Shown here piece after piece: positions 1 through 8,893 of a stretch of DNA of 47,090 bases. Numbering within the stretch: the first letter of the stretch is position 1; every line of letters starts with the position of its first letter. This DNA is from CAWDDA01 sp963813345. Lineage in GTDB: Bacteria > Acidobacteriota > Blastocatellia > RBC074. The notes beneath the pieces are model-generated. The model did not search any database, was not told the DNA's origin, and was given only the letters and a program-made list of their open reading frames with translations. Both the position numbers and the translations under genes were made by a program. Location of the stretch: NCBI GenBank assembly GCA_963813345.1, contig CAWEYR010000032.1, forward strand, positions 1-47,090, given 5' to 3'.

Positions 1-139
1 GGCTATCGATTCCGGGGGTAGGAATATCGAGCGCCGACACAATGAAGCGGCCAGAAGTGCTAGGGTGAACCGAATACACTTTCTTGAGTTCTGGGAAGCT
101 CAATTGGTTATCTCTCGTCTACTTTAACAGATTTACGTA

Positions 140-168
140 TTGCTAAAGTATCTTGATATCAAGATAAT
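140..168 (+). promoter_or_regulatory. Sigma70-type promoter overlapping a perfect 18-bp palindrome (putative MarR operator)
   Basis: A -35 box TTGCTA (140-145) and a -10 box GATAAT (163-168) are separated by exactly 17 bp. The perfect palindrome TATCTTGATATCAAGATA (149-166) fills the spacer and overlaps the -10 box. It lies 21 bp upstream of the GTG start of the MarR-family gene. ATCT-(N)-AGAT palindromes of this kind are known operators of MarR regulators of the MhqR type that sense quinones and electrophiles. A regulator bound here would block RNA polymerase, so autoregulation of the MarR-pirin-nitroreductase operon is the natural inference. Confidence 0.6.
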
Positions 169-187
169 AATAGTTGGAGGAGGAAAC

Positions 188-677
188 GTGAGCAAGCCAA
201 AATCTGAATCGTTAACCGGCGCCAGCAGCGCTCACGTTTTCCTGGTGCTGTGGAAAGCGGCGAGTGCTGTCCACGCACTTGCCCAATAGAGCATCTCGGA
301 TTTGCAAATGTGCAGCAGCGACTTCGCCGTGCTTGAGGCGCTGTTGCATAAGGAGCAGTTTCCCGTTAACGAAATCGGTAGAAAGGTTTTGCTCACAAGC
401 CGGTTGGATCACGGTGGCGGTTGACCGCCTGGAGACGAAGGGATTAGTCGAGCGGCGCGCTCACGAGACGGATCGACGGACGCGGATGGTTCATTTGACG
501 AAAGCTGGCCGGAAGTTGATTACGCGCGTCTACGCCGAACACGCCGCCGACATGGAAATGCTCGCGTCCGCCTCACTTACCAAGGAAGAGCGGAAGATGC
601 TAATCCGCCTGTTGAAGAAGATAGGTTATGAGGCGGCAGGCGTGTCAGTACAAAGTGAAGCAAAAATGACCGCGTGA
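188..677 (+). pseudogene. MarR-family transcriptional regulator, interrupted by a stop codon and a frameshift
   Basis: The start is the GTG at 188 behind GGAGGAGG. The reading frame shows the alpha-helical N-terminus, then an in-frame TAG at 287-289. It continues in the same frame through the winged-helix region (SISDLQMCSSDFAVLEAL) to an extra base near 401, after which the frame running to 677 carries SGWITVAVDRLETKGLVERR and the wing DRRTRMVHLTKAG. The restored product is about 162 residues, normal for MarR. It is the first gene of an operon with pirin and a nitroreductase, which suggests electrophile or quinone sensing. The two lesions may be sequence errors, since neighbouring genes show similar single-base indels. 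Confidence 0.75.
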
Positions 678-716
678 GTCATTAACTCGCGCGCAAAATG
701 GGTAGGGAGGAGATTT

Positions 717-1641
717 ATGTCGACAGTTAGTGAAGAGTTGGGACTTGAGGAGATTCACGCGGCCCGAGGGCGCACGGTTGCCGGAGTCGTGAACAGCATC
801 GAGACCTTGGAGGGTGGTGGTTTTCTGGTGCGCCGCCCGTTTCCGAAAGCGTCCTTTTCAGACTTTGATCCGTTCTTATTGCTCGATGAGATGGGGCCAA
901 TGGATGTTGCGCCGGGCGAGGCGAAGGGCGCACCCGATCATCCGCATCGCGGATTCGAGACAGTTACCTACCTCTTGTCGGGAGAGATGGAGCATAAGGA
1001 TTCTCGCGGCCACGCCGGACGCCTGAGTTCGGGTGATGTGCAGTGGATGACTGCCGGCGCGGGCGTCGTGCATTCAGAGATGCCGAGCCGTGAGTTCCTG
1101 CGTACCGGCGGACGCATGCATGGATTTCAACTTTGGGTAAACCTGCCGCAGCGCGACAAGATGACCAAACCGCGTTACCAGGAGATCCCCGGCGCGCAAA
1201 TTCCTAAGGCGACTTCGGCGGATGGCCTCGTTACGGTGGGCGTGATCGCCGGCGAAGCTATGGGGAAGCAAGCCGTCATCGAAACGCGCACACCGATAAT
1301 GTACCTGCATTATCGGATCGAGCCGGGCGGTATCGCGAAACAACACGTGCCGAGTGAATACAACGCCTTCGCTTACATAGTTGAAGGAGCAAGGATTGTT
1401 TGGCGCTGAGAGCAAGGGCGCGACAGATGGACAGATGGTGCTGTTCGCGAGGGACGGTGAGGAAGTGACAATTGAAAATCCAGCCGAAGCGAAAGGCACG
1501 CTCGAAGTGCTGCTCATCGGCGGCGTGCCCTTGAACGAACCAATCGCGCGGTACGGACCGTTCGTAATGAACACCGAACGAGAAATCCACCAGGCATTTG
1601 AAGATTATCGTGAGGGTCGGATGGGTGAGATCGATCGTTGA
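717..1641 (+). CDS. Pirin family protein (frameshifted)
   Basis: The start ATG at 717 is preceded by GGGAGGAG. The N-terminal cupin of pirin is clear, with the iron-binding HPHRGFETVTYLLSG region and the block GDVQWMTAGAGVVHSEMP. An extra A near 1391 breaks the frame after YIVEGA. The C-terminal cupin half continues in the next frame (LFGAESKGATDGQMVLF to stop at 1641), so the restored protein is about 308 residues. Pirins are non-haem iron cupins; several have quercetinase activity and others act as redox-linked regulators. It lies 39 bp after the MarR gene and 31 bp before the RutE-like gene, in one apparent operon. The family is certain and the substrate is unknown. Confidence 0.88.
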
Positions 1642-1672
1642 ATGCAATCGACGTTAGTTGAAGGGAGGGAAA

Positions 1673-2308
1673 ATGAAAAGCACGTTACAGGATGAAGCAC
1701 TGAATCAAATATTCCGCGAAGCGCGAACGTACAGCACCTGGCTCGATAAGCCGGTTAGCGACGAGACTCTTCGTCAACTATATGACCTTATGAAATGGGG
1801 GCCCACCAGTGCCAACGGAAGCCCTGGACGGTTCGTTTTTCTGCGCACTCAGGAAGCGAAGGAGCGACTGCGGCCCGCGCTGGCGCCGGGAAACGTCGAG
1901 AAGACAATGGCCGCTCCGGTCAACGTGATCATCGCTTATGATCTGCGCTTTTTTGAAAAGCTCCCAAAGCTATTCCCTCACTCTCCCGGTATGCGCGATC
2001 TGTTTGCGCAAAACCCGCAACTCGTCGAGGAGACGGCCAAGCGCAACTCCTCGCTCCAGGGCGCGTACCTGATAATTGCGGCGCGCGCACTTGGGCTCGA
2101 CTGTGGCCCAATGTCAGGCTTTGATAATGCCAAGGTCGATGAGGAATTTTTCGGCGCGGGCAAAGAATGTGAAGGATGTGAACAGGAGTTTTTTCCGGCA
2201 GGGCACGTCAAATCAAACTTCTTATGCAACCTGGGTTACGGCGATGAATCAAAACTCTTCCCTCGAGGCCCGAGACTGACATTCAACGAGGCGTGCACGC
2301 CTTTATGA
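1673..2308 (+). CDS. rutE: RutE/HadB-like nitroreductase (malonic semialdehyde reductase family)
   Basis: The 211-residue product matches the RutE family closely: PVSDETLRQLYDLMKWGPTS near the N-terminus, PVNVIIAYD, LVEETAKRNSSLQGAYLI, ALGLDCGPMSGFD and the tail PRLTFNEACTPL. These are FMN-dependent NAD(P)H reductases; E. coli RutE reduces malonic semialdehyde in pyrimidine breakdown. The ATG at 1673 is chosen because AAGGGAGG sits just upstream; a TTG further upstream is less likely. A short segment at residues 161-174 with C166xxC169 is not in the E. coli protein as I recall it. No other rut genes are nearby. The MarR-pirin context suggests a role in quinone, aldehyde or nitro-compound detoxification instead. 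Confidence 0.82.
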   Translation: MKSTLQDEALNQIFREARTYSTWLDKPVSDETLRQLYDLMKWGPTSANGSPGRFVFLRTQEAKERLRPALAPGNVEKTMAAPVNVIIAYDLRFFEKLPKLFPHSPGMRDLFAQNPQLVEETAKRNSSLQGAYLIIAARALGLDCGPMSGFDNAKVDEEFFGAGKECEGCEQEFFPAGHVKSNFLCNLGYGDESKLFPRGPRLTFNEACTPL

Positions 2309-2385
2309 GAGAGAATGTCAACGTGTTATCGGTTTGTTATATTCCACGCTGCCTCGAAGCGCCGCAGAGTTTGGCCGCCTCAAGA

Positions 2386-2946
2386 CTACCGGGAGACTTC
2401 GCCCGCTTCCTGTGATGCGGCGATAATGCTTTCGATTACTTCGGTCTTGGCATCCGCATATGCGTCCATGTCGGGCCACTCTCTTGCTGCTAATTCGCGC
2501 TTCGTCCGCTCGTAGCGGCTTCTGTCGTCCGAGTTGCGCCGCACGCGATCCCGGAAGGTTAGGCATCGCTGAATCTCGGTGCAGCCCAGGGAGTAGACGT
2601 GGGTGTGTACGTCGAGCTCGGGAGTCCGGAACATCCGGTGCTCGTGCCACTCGGGCTCCCTGACCCGCAGGACGTACCCGGCCGCTTCCAACTGTGGCAG
2701 GTAGGCGGACTCGTCAGCGGAGTTTTGAACCACGACCAGAATGTCGATGATGGGCTTGGCGGCCAGGCCCGGGACGGAGGTTGAACCGATGTGCTCGATT
2801 CGCAGCGCGGCTCGACCGAGCGCGTTGGCAATTCGCTCGGCGTGCGCCTCAAACTCCTTCGGCCAACCGGGGTTGTAGTCAACTACCCTGATCTCGCGTT
2901 TTTCGGCACCCCCGATCAATCCCGTTTCCTGCGGGTTGTTTGCCAT
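2386..2946 (-). CDS. GrpB family protein (UPF0157)
   Basis: This 186-residue protein has the GrpB/UPF0157 hallmarks: VVDYNPGWPKEFEAHAERI at the N-terminus, the core IEHIGSTSVPGLAAKPIIDILV with the nucleotidyltransferase-like GSTSV and DI residues, then HEHRMFRTPELDVHTHVY and FRDRVRRNSDDRSRYERTKREL. The family belongs to the nucleotidyltransferase superfamily, and its substrate is generally unknown. The ATG at 2946 follows AAAGGA at good spacing. It converges on rutE with about 77 bp between the stops, and I saw no clear terminator there. The length is typical and the frame is intact. Confidence 0.85.
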   Translation of the reverse strand: MANNPQETGLIGGAEKREIRVVDYNPGWPKEFEAHAERIANALGRAALRIEHIGSTSVPGLAAKPIIDILVVVQNSADESAYLPQLEAAGYVLRVREPEWHEHRMFRTPELDVHTHVYSLGCTEIQRCLTFRDRVRRNSDDRSRYERTKRELAAREWPDMDAYADAKTEVIESIIAASQEAGEVSR

Positions 2947-3016
2947 ACCAGTCCTTTGTGGTACCGGTAATCACATTGGACCTGAGCGCCGGGCCCCGAG
3001 ACTAATGAGCTATTGC

Positions 3017-4300
3017 TCAAGTTAGGCCCTTTAGTGTCTGAAAGTAATCCTCTATCCAGTGATACTGCATGACGTATTTGCTGGTCTCCGCCTTGAAAAC
3101 AGGGCGCGTGTAGGTCCTGACGACATAGACGGTGCGATATTTTCCTTTTCTGACTCGCTTTCGTACTGGAACGCGCTGGCTGACCCTGATTGTCGGGCGG
3201 TTGCCGGTCTCGGGAGCTTCCATCCAATCCGTTTTGTCGTGTCTGAGGATACTGAGAACGCGACCGACACCGCCGTTGTAGGCTGCGGCAAGGTAGGGCC
3301 CAATCTTCTCTGTAGGTACGAATTCCACTTCGAGGATCGTTTGCCAATCAGCATCACATAACAGGACCTGCGCCATCACCGCATTAACCGCATCAGTCAT
3401 ACCCGAACCAAAAATGGGATTGAGGCCCGCCGCCGGGTATTTGCTCAAGAGCAGACGATAGGTGGACGGAATCATCTGGACGAGTCCGAATGCTCCTGCC
3501 GGGCTGATCGTATAGGCGTATGCTTTTTCTTTGTTGGCGCCGATGGTCGTCAGCACCTTCTTGACGAGATAGGGTGCTGATGCTGCGGAATGGAATTCGC
3601 CGGGATCGATGTGCTCGTTGAGCAGCAGGATCGTGAGCATATCCTTCGGGATCACGTCGGTTACCTTGCGACCAGGAAATGCAGCAGAGTAGACATGCCG
3701 ATCTTTCAGTCTCTTGTACGCCTTATCGATGAGATCATCCTGCACTTCGATGCCTTCCTTGATGATCTCGGGCGTCATTATTTCGTCGGAGAATGGGGTG
3801 TAGACAGCCTGAATCACCGGAACAAACCCGCCCAACCGGTTGTGATCGTTCATAACAGGGTACTTGACTGCGAGCACCTTGCCGTCTGCGGGCGCGATTA
3901 CGTCGATATTGGAATTGAAACCGTTGTGGCGTCGGACGGCGAGTTGGTATCCGGGCGTGAGAACCTCGAGGTCGCGGTCTCGTTTGATCCCGCGAATGAC
4001 GTGAATCTTCTCGTTTCGGTCAACAATCGCAATGGCCATTTGACGAGCGACAACTCCGAACACTGGAACCGTAGTATATTTACGACGGCTGACACGGACG
4101 CGACGCGTACCTACCTGTCCTCGAATGACGTCGACGCTCTCGTCCTTGAGACTCTTACGCGCGTCTTTAATCAGATCAAGAAGTTCTTTTGGCTTTTTGC
4201 GATCATCAGGAGTCTGACTGTCGAGAACCTGAGCATTGGCGACAGCAGCACAACCAGCGATAACTAGAACGGCTAGAAGCAAAAACGGAACTTTTTTCAC
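3017..4300 (-). CDS. Lytic transglycosylase, SLT-type, secreted lipoprotein candidate
   Basis: The GTG at 4300 is chosen because GGGAG lies 7 bases upstream; a longer form to 4324 is possible. The product has a signal peptide (VKKVPFLLLAVLVIAGC) with a lipobox-like VIAGC, so it may be anchored to a membrane. The C-terminal half holds an SLT goose-lysozyme-like domain: SPAGAFGLVQMIPSTYRLLL, followed by YLAAAYNGGVGRVL. Such enzymes cleave the glycan backbone of peptidoglycan. The usual catalytic Glu of the ES(A/G)F motif is not obvious, because the motif here reads SPAGAFGLVQ. Activity is therefore less certain than the fold. The region before it (residues about 40-230) is unrecognised. Confidence 0.75.
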   Translation of the reverse strand: MKKVPFLLLAVLVIAGCAAVANAQVLDSQTPDDRKKPKELLDLIKDARKSLKDESVDVIRGQVGTRRVRVSRRKYTTVPVFGVVARQMAIAIVDRNEKIHVIRGIKRDRDLEVLTPGYQLAVRRHNGFNSNIDVIAPADGKVLAVKYPVMNDHNRLGGFVPVIQAVYTPFSDEIMTPEIIKEGIEVQDDLIDKAYKRLKDRHVYSAAFPGRKVTDVIPKDMLTILLLNEHIDPGEFHSAASAPYLVKKVLTTIGANKEKAYAYTISPAGAFGLVQMIPSTYRLLLSKYPAAGLNPIFGSGMTDAVNAVMAQVLLCDADWQTILEVEFVPTEKIGPYLAAAYNGGVGRVLSILRHDKTDWMEAPETGNRPTIRVSQRVPVRKRVRKGKYRTVYVVRTYTRPVFKAETSKYVMQYHWIEDYFQTLKGLT

Positions 4301-4808
4301 GACGACACTCCCACGAAAAGCCATCGCGAACTCCGTCGGGGGCCGAGCGCTTGCGATGCAGCGTCTCAGCCTACCACAATCAAGAGTTAAACGGATAAAT
4401 AATGTCCATCACTTTGAGCTCAAGCACTAGGCTTGTCTGGATCGAGTTCGAAACATTGCGACCAGGCTAAGGCTTGAGCTCAAAACAGCAGTGGCCGATC
4501 GAAGGCATCACACCGGAAGGAATCCATTTCCAGGTGCCTCTAAGCGTGCGCTCAGCGTTCTAGTCTGGAACAACTCTCCCGAATCGCAGCCTGCGCGTCC
4601 CCCAGTTTTCCGCCTCGCATCAATAGTACTCAAAATCGCTGGCTGAGAGTTCCCATCTGAAATGAATCGAGACGGCACGCCATATGTTGGTGAATCAAGA
4701 GAATGGTTCTTGTCAATGTGCGGTTTGGATTGATCTCGGCCGCAGCAGTCAAAGTGCCCGAACAGGGCATTCATTGAAATTGATCTCACGAAAATGAAAG
4801 GAACTCCA
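4301..4808. repeat. Intergenic region with a 13-bp inverted repeat (4413-4484)
   Basis: No supported gene lies in this divergent gap. TTTGAGCTCAAGC at 4413-4425 and its exact reverse complement at 4472-4484 form a stem of 13 bp around about 46 bases. The arms resemble the AGTTCAAGCTT hairpin repeats seen elsewhere in the window. The promoters of the two flanking genes, the transglycosylase (minus) and the secreted protein (plus), must lie here, but I cannot place them confidently. Confidence 0.5.
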
Positions 4809-6348
4809 ATGATCAGCCTTGCCAACAAAAGCTTCACCGTCCGTGCCCTTGCTTTTCTTCTCCTCACTCAACTGCCACTCGCTCAGCAGGTTGCTGCCCA
4901 GGGGCAGATTCTCACTATGAGATCAGTATTTGTAGTGGTGGTGGGAAACGTGGCGCGCGTCTCGGCGGTGTTGTCGAATAACACCTCAAACCACATCAAT
5001 GGCCTTCGAGTATCGTCCATAGGTCTTGCGTCACTGCCGATCGTTCAGCCGACATCAGTCCCGCAAACGATTGGAACGCTGGCTCCATTTGGATCACGAA
5101 CTATTATGGCATCGTTTGATATTCGAAGCCTTACAGGGCCAAAAGCAGGGTTGCTGACGATCCGAGGAACATTTCAGTCTGGCCGTACTGCCAGGACATT
5201 CATTGCTACCCGTTCAGTGATTGTCAGTGTGCCGGCCCAGGCGCTCCGCAGTGTCGAGGCAGCTTCGAACCAGCCGGGCTCAGAGAATGCATCGGACTCC
5301 AACCTCAACTCCGACTCCGACTCAAGCATGGCTGCCGGTATGCAGGCTCAAGGAATGACGCTTGGCGCTCCGCTCGCGCGTCTCACGGGAAAGGTACTTC
5401 GCGTGTCTTCTTCGCTGACAAACAATGTTTCCGCTGATATCACGAACGTGAGAATCAACTGGATCACACTTGCATCTCTTCCGGTGCTTCAGCCAAGTTC
5501 GGCTTCTCTTGTCATCAGAAGAATGATGCCGGAAGTTCAACGAACATAAATGCCTCATTCGACATCAGCAGCGTAACGAAACCTACTGCTGCATTGTTGA
5601 CCGTTCGCGGCACCTATGTGAACGGCGAGCGTAGATCTTTCATGGCAACACGCCTGGTAGTCATCCCAGCTGCTGTCTTTACGAACTCGGCGTCGCCTAA
5701 CGGCACTATGTCAACGCGACGGCTGGTGAATCGCAGGTACCCGCAGACGAGGTGGGTGACAGCGAGTCAGCGTTCACACCTTCTCCCGACACCAGTGTCT
5801 CTGGTTCGTCCGACGTAATACTGTCTGGCGCGTCAGAAATCGTGTTCAATAGTCTTGATTCCGAGGTTGTGTTCCACCTCTACCGCCCAGGCTCATCGAT
5901 CGATCCGGCAGAAGTGGTGATCCAACATAACAATGAGGTGCTTCCCGCATCCTCAATTTCGGTCTTCGACAACACCGTGCGTGTCAACACAGGGCTGAAG
6001 GCCGGTGCGAATGATCTGATCCTCACAGCAAAGGACACTCAGGGCGCCGAGGTCTTCAAAGCGGTAAGACTGTGGGCAGGAAATCTGATGCTGTCCGTCA
6101 GTGTCGTAGACGAGAGTGGCAATCCGGTTGATGGCGCACTCGTCACCGCGAGACTCGCAGCTGACAGTAAGGTCTCAGTCTCGAATACCGCGAACGGCGG
6201 AACAACGGTGTTCGGCAATCTTCCCGATCGCCCGATTGTCATCGAGGCATTCGCACGTGATGGCAGGTTCGCGTCGATTGAAACAAGCCCGGCGGGTGGG
6301 TCTGTTCAGTTGAAGCTTTCGAATCACGCCGACGGCTCGGTCAAGTAA
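4809..6348 (+). CDS. Secreted tandem-repeat protein with C-terminal carboxypeptidase-regulatory-like domain (frameshifted)
   Basis: The start ATG at 4809 follows AAAGGA; an ATG at 4794 is the alternative. A signal peptide (AFLLLTQLPLAQQVAAQG) leads into two related units of about 90-100 residues. Unit one has LSNNTSNHINGLRVSSIGLASLPIVQPTS and LLTIRGTFQSGRTARTFIATR. Unit two, after an acidic Ser/Asp-rich linker, has LTNNVSADITNVRINWITLASLPVLQPSS and LLTVRGTYVNGERRSFMATR. One base appears lost near 5518 and another near 5713. The frame then runs to 6348 with a transthyretin-like SVVDESGNPVDGALVTAR domain. The restored length is about 513 residues. The function is unknown; it is likely an exported structural or adhesive protein. 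Confidence 0.65.
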
Positions 6349-6383
6349 ACATCGTACCGCCGTCCCAAGCGGTCGAAACCAGC

Positions 6384-6420
6384 AAGGGTGACGCGAGAAA
6401 TTCTCGCGTCACCCTTTTTG
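6384..6420. terminator. Intrinsic terminator, probably bidirectional
   Basis: A perfect 14-bp stem (6384-6397 with 6403-6416) around a 5-base loop is followed by a T run (TTTTTGG), and A residues lie on the opposite side. It sits between the convergent stops of the secreted repeat protein (6348) and the VOC gene (6467), so it can end transcripts from both directions. Confidence 0.85.
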
Positions 6421-6466
6421 GTTTCTTGAACAGATTCTCAGCTTGCAAAACGAAAGCGGTATGCGT

Positions 6467-7117
6467 TCATTGCGGCAATTCCTCGCCGGTCTGCTCCGCC
6501 GCCATGTACCTGGCGTACCAGTCGGGCCAGTTCGCATCGCGCTGTCCGCCTGTGCGCTTTTCATGCTCACCATGGGCTGACTCCGCACGCCGAAACGCGC
6601 TCGCAAGGTCGCTTGCGGAGCCGAACGAAATCGCGCCAGGGTCGACGCGCCCGGGAAGCCGAGTAGTGATCTCCTGCAGCAGCCAGCTATTGCCGTCGGG
6701 ATCGCTGAACAATGCGAGCGAGAAGTAGCTGCGACGCTCGGGATCCAGACCGCTGACCGGCCCGGCCGGGCCGAGGTGGAAGAACTCACTCACTTCAATG
6801 CCGGCGGCGACTAACTTGGCGCGGGCGGCCTCAATATCAGAGACGATTAGATAAGTTCTTTGAGCAGAGCCCGGCGCCGCCGACGTTAGGTTGGCACCGA
6901 ATTGGACTGAGCACGCCGAGCCGTGTGGTGTGAACTGAAACACACCGGAGCCGGGGGGCGTGACGTCCTGGCGCCACCCGAGTTTCCGGTAGAACTCCTG
7001 CGCGCGTTCGGCATCCGATACCGGGATGACGATGGCCTCGAGCTTCATGTCGACAGTTGCGACGCTCGCATCAATAGTCGTGTCATTGTTACTGATTTCA
7101 TGCTTCGGATTTGCCAT
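6467..7117 (-). CDS. VOC superfamily (glyoxalase-like) protein
   Basis: The 216-residue product has a single vicinal-oxygen-chelate unit of two beta-alpha-beta-beta-beta modules: MKLEAIVIPVSDAERAQEFYRKLGWR, then FQFTPHGSACSVQFG, and YLIVSDIEAARAKLVAAGIEV ending in FSDPDGNSWLLQEI. The C-terminal extension with DANWPDWYARYMAAEQTGEELPQ is common in a soil-bacterial subgroup of the family. VOC proteins bind a metal and act on diverse substrates, and this subgroup is uncharacterised. The ATG at 7117 follows AAAGGAG. The frame is intact, and the gene lies 71 bp downstream of the oxidoreductase gene on the same strand. Confidence 0.85.
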   Translation of the reverse strand: MANPKHEISNNDTTIDASVATVDMKLEAIVIPVSDAERAQEFYRKLGWRQDVTPPGSGVFQFTPHGSACSVQFGANLTSAAPGSAQRTYLIVSDIEAARAKLVAAGIEVSEFFHLGPAGPVSGLDPERRSYFSLALFSDPDGNSWLLQEITTRLPGRVDPGAISFGSASDLASAFRRAESAHGEHEKRTGGQRDANWPDWYARYMAAEQTGEELPQ

Positions 7118-7188
7118 CTTCTTTTCTCCTTTGCGTTCACCTAAATCGAGTCAGTTTGTTTGAATTGGGCGAACATCCACCCCCTCAA

Positions 7189-8862
7189 TTACTCGGCAAG
7201 CACTTGATGCACGAAAGAGACCGCAATCGAACCTTCACCCACAGCTGACGCGACGCGCTTAACGTTGCCACCTCGAACGTCGCCCACAGCGAACACCCCC
7301 GGCAGGCTCGTTTCAAGTAAATAAGGTGGGCGAGACAGCGGCCAATTGGCGCGTTCCAAATCTTCCTTTGAAAGGTCAGAACCAGTCTTGATGAAGCCCG
7401 CACCATCGCAGGTCACGCACCCTTCAAGCCAGGCTGAATTTGGCACGGCCCCGGTCATAGAAAACAGCGCGGCGATCTCGTGCTTTTCAACCTTTCCAGT
7501 CTTGTTATTGCGCCACTCGAGTGCCTCAAGGTGATCGTTCCCAATCAAGCCAATGACTTCAGTATTGGTGCGCGATTCTATGTTCGGGCTTTCTTCGATT
7601 CGGCGAATCAGATATCGCGACATGCTCTCAGCCAAACCGTCTGCGCGAACAAGTACATAAACACGGCGCGCGGTTTTCGCCAGAAATACAGCCGCTTGTC
7701 CCGCGGAATTTCCACCACCGACGATGACGACATCTTCGCTAGCGCATAACTGCGATTCGAGGTGTGTCGCGACGTAATAGACGCCCGCCCCTTCAAACCG
7801 CGACAAATTCTCTAACAGAAGCTTTCGATATTGAGCGCCGGTGGCGATAACGACGGTTCGGGCCGGCACTTTCTCGCCATCATCGAACTTCAACTTATAG
7901 GGACGTCGGTCACAAGCTAAGCCTTGAGCGTGCTTCGCAATCAACATCTGTGCGCCGAACTTCTGTGCCTGCGTATACGCGTTTCCGGCCAGTTCACTGC
8001 CTGAGATTCCGGTAGCAAAACCCAAATAGTTTTCAATCTTCGAACTGGCGCCTGCTTGTCCGCCCGGAGAATCTGACTCAATCACCAATACGTCCAGACC
8101 CTCGGATGCGCCGTACACAGCCGCCGCCAACCCCGCAGGGCCAGCCCCTACGACGATCATGTCGCGCAGGTGCTTTTGATCGATGCCTTCGTTGAAACCA
8201 AGGCAATCTACAATCTCCTGATTGCTTGGATTTCGCAGGACGAGTGAACGGCGACAGATCAGCACCGGTAATTCGTCAATCGCCACGTGGAACCGATCCA
8301 GTAATTCCTGGACCTCTGCGTCACGTTCGAGATCGATGTACGCATAAGGCTGATAGTTTCGAGTGAGGAACTCCTTAATGCGGAAGGTATCGAGCGAGTG
8401 ATTCGAGCCAATTAGAACTAAGTCACCAATCCCCCGAGCGATTAATTCGAGTCGTCGCAAGATGAAAGCGCGGAGAAAGATGTCACTGAGTTCGCTATCG
8501 GTTTGAACCAGGCCCCGCAACGCCTCGCGCTCTATCTCAATTAGTTCGCTCGCTTCACCAGCACGGATTCGCACGAGTGCACGACGTCCTGAAAGTAAAC
8601 TCAGTTCGCCGGTGAACATGCCCGGTCCACAAAGGGCAATAAGCTCTTCTTTATTTTCAGAGACTCGATGAAGTTCGAGCCGACCGGAAACAACCACGAA
8701 AAACTTGATTCCTGGTGTACCAGGTTCGACGATAGTTTCACCACTCTCAGCCTTTCTTAATAGGCCATGCGCCAGCACCCTCGCTTGTTGCTCGGGCGTA
8801 AGCACGGGGAACATTTCGTCAGGAGACGAGCCTGGTAATGGTGGTGCAGATGTTGTTTCCAT
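7189..8862 (-). CDS. Cyclic-nucleotide-binding / thioredoxin-reductase-like FAD oxidoreductase
   Basis: This is a three-part protein of 557 residues. Residues about 15-135 form a cNMP-binding domain (FFVVVSGRLELHRV, MFTGELSLLSGRRALVRIRAGE). Residues about 145-220 form a thioredoxin-like spacer. The rest is a thioredoxin-reductase fold with FAD motif VVGAGPAGLAAAVYGASEGL, ENYLGF, NADPH motif VVIVGGGNSAGQAAVFLA and the C-terminal GVFAVGDVRGG. The redox CxxC of true thioredoxin reductase is replaced by YYVATHLESQLC, so it cannot act as a classical disulfide reductase. The ATG at 8862 is chosen because AAGGA precedes it. This fusion family is widespread, but its physiological substrate is not established. 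Confidence 0.85.
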   Translation of the reverse strand: METTSAPPLPGSSPDEMFPVLTPEQQARVLAHGLLRKAESGETIVEPGTPGIKFFVVVSGRLELHRVSENKEELIALCGPGMFTGELSLLSGRRALVRIRAGEASELIEIEREALRGLVQTDSELSDIFLRAFILRRLELIARGIGDLVLIGSNHSLDTFRIKEFLTRNYQPYAYIDLERDAEVQELLDRFHVAIDELPVLICRRSLVLRNPSNQEIVDCLGFNEGIDQKHLRDMIVVGAGPAGLAAAVYGASEGLDVLVIESDSPGGQAGASSKIENYLGFATGISGSELAGNAYTQAQKFGAQMLIAKHAQGLACDRRPYKLKFDDGEKVPARTVVIATGAQYRKLLLENLSRFEGAGVYYVATHLESQLCASEDVVIVGGGNSAGQAAVFLAKTARRVYVLVRADGLAESMSRYLIRRIEESPNIESRTNTEVIGLIGNDHLEALEWRNNKTGKVEKHEIAALFSMTGAVPNSAWLEGCVTCDGAGFIKTGSDLSKEDLERANWPLSRPPYLLETSLPGVFAVGDVRGGNVKRVASAVGEGSIAVSFVHQVLAE

Positions 8863-8893
8863 CAGTGGTCCTTGTTGCAAGAGTTAAACGAGA

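Noticed and set aside
149..166. 18-bp palindrome as a terminator
   Set aside because: It has no loop and no T run, and lies within a promoter spacer; an operator fits better.
3590..4267. 225-codon open frame on the plus strand
   Set aside because: It is antisense to the lytic transglycosylase, has no family features and no ribosome site. The opposite strand shows clear domain motifs.
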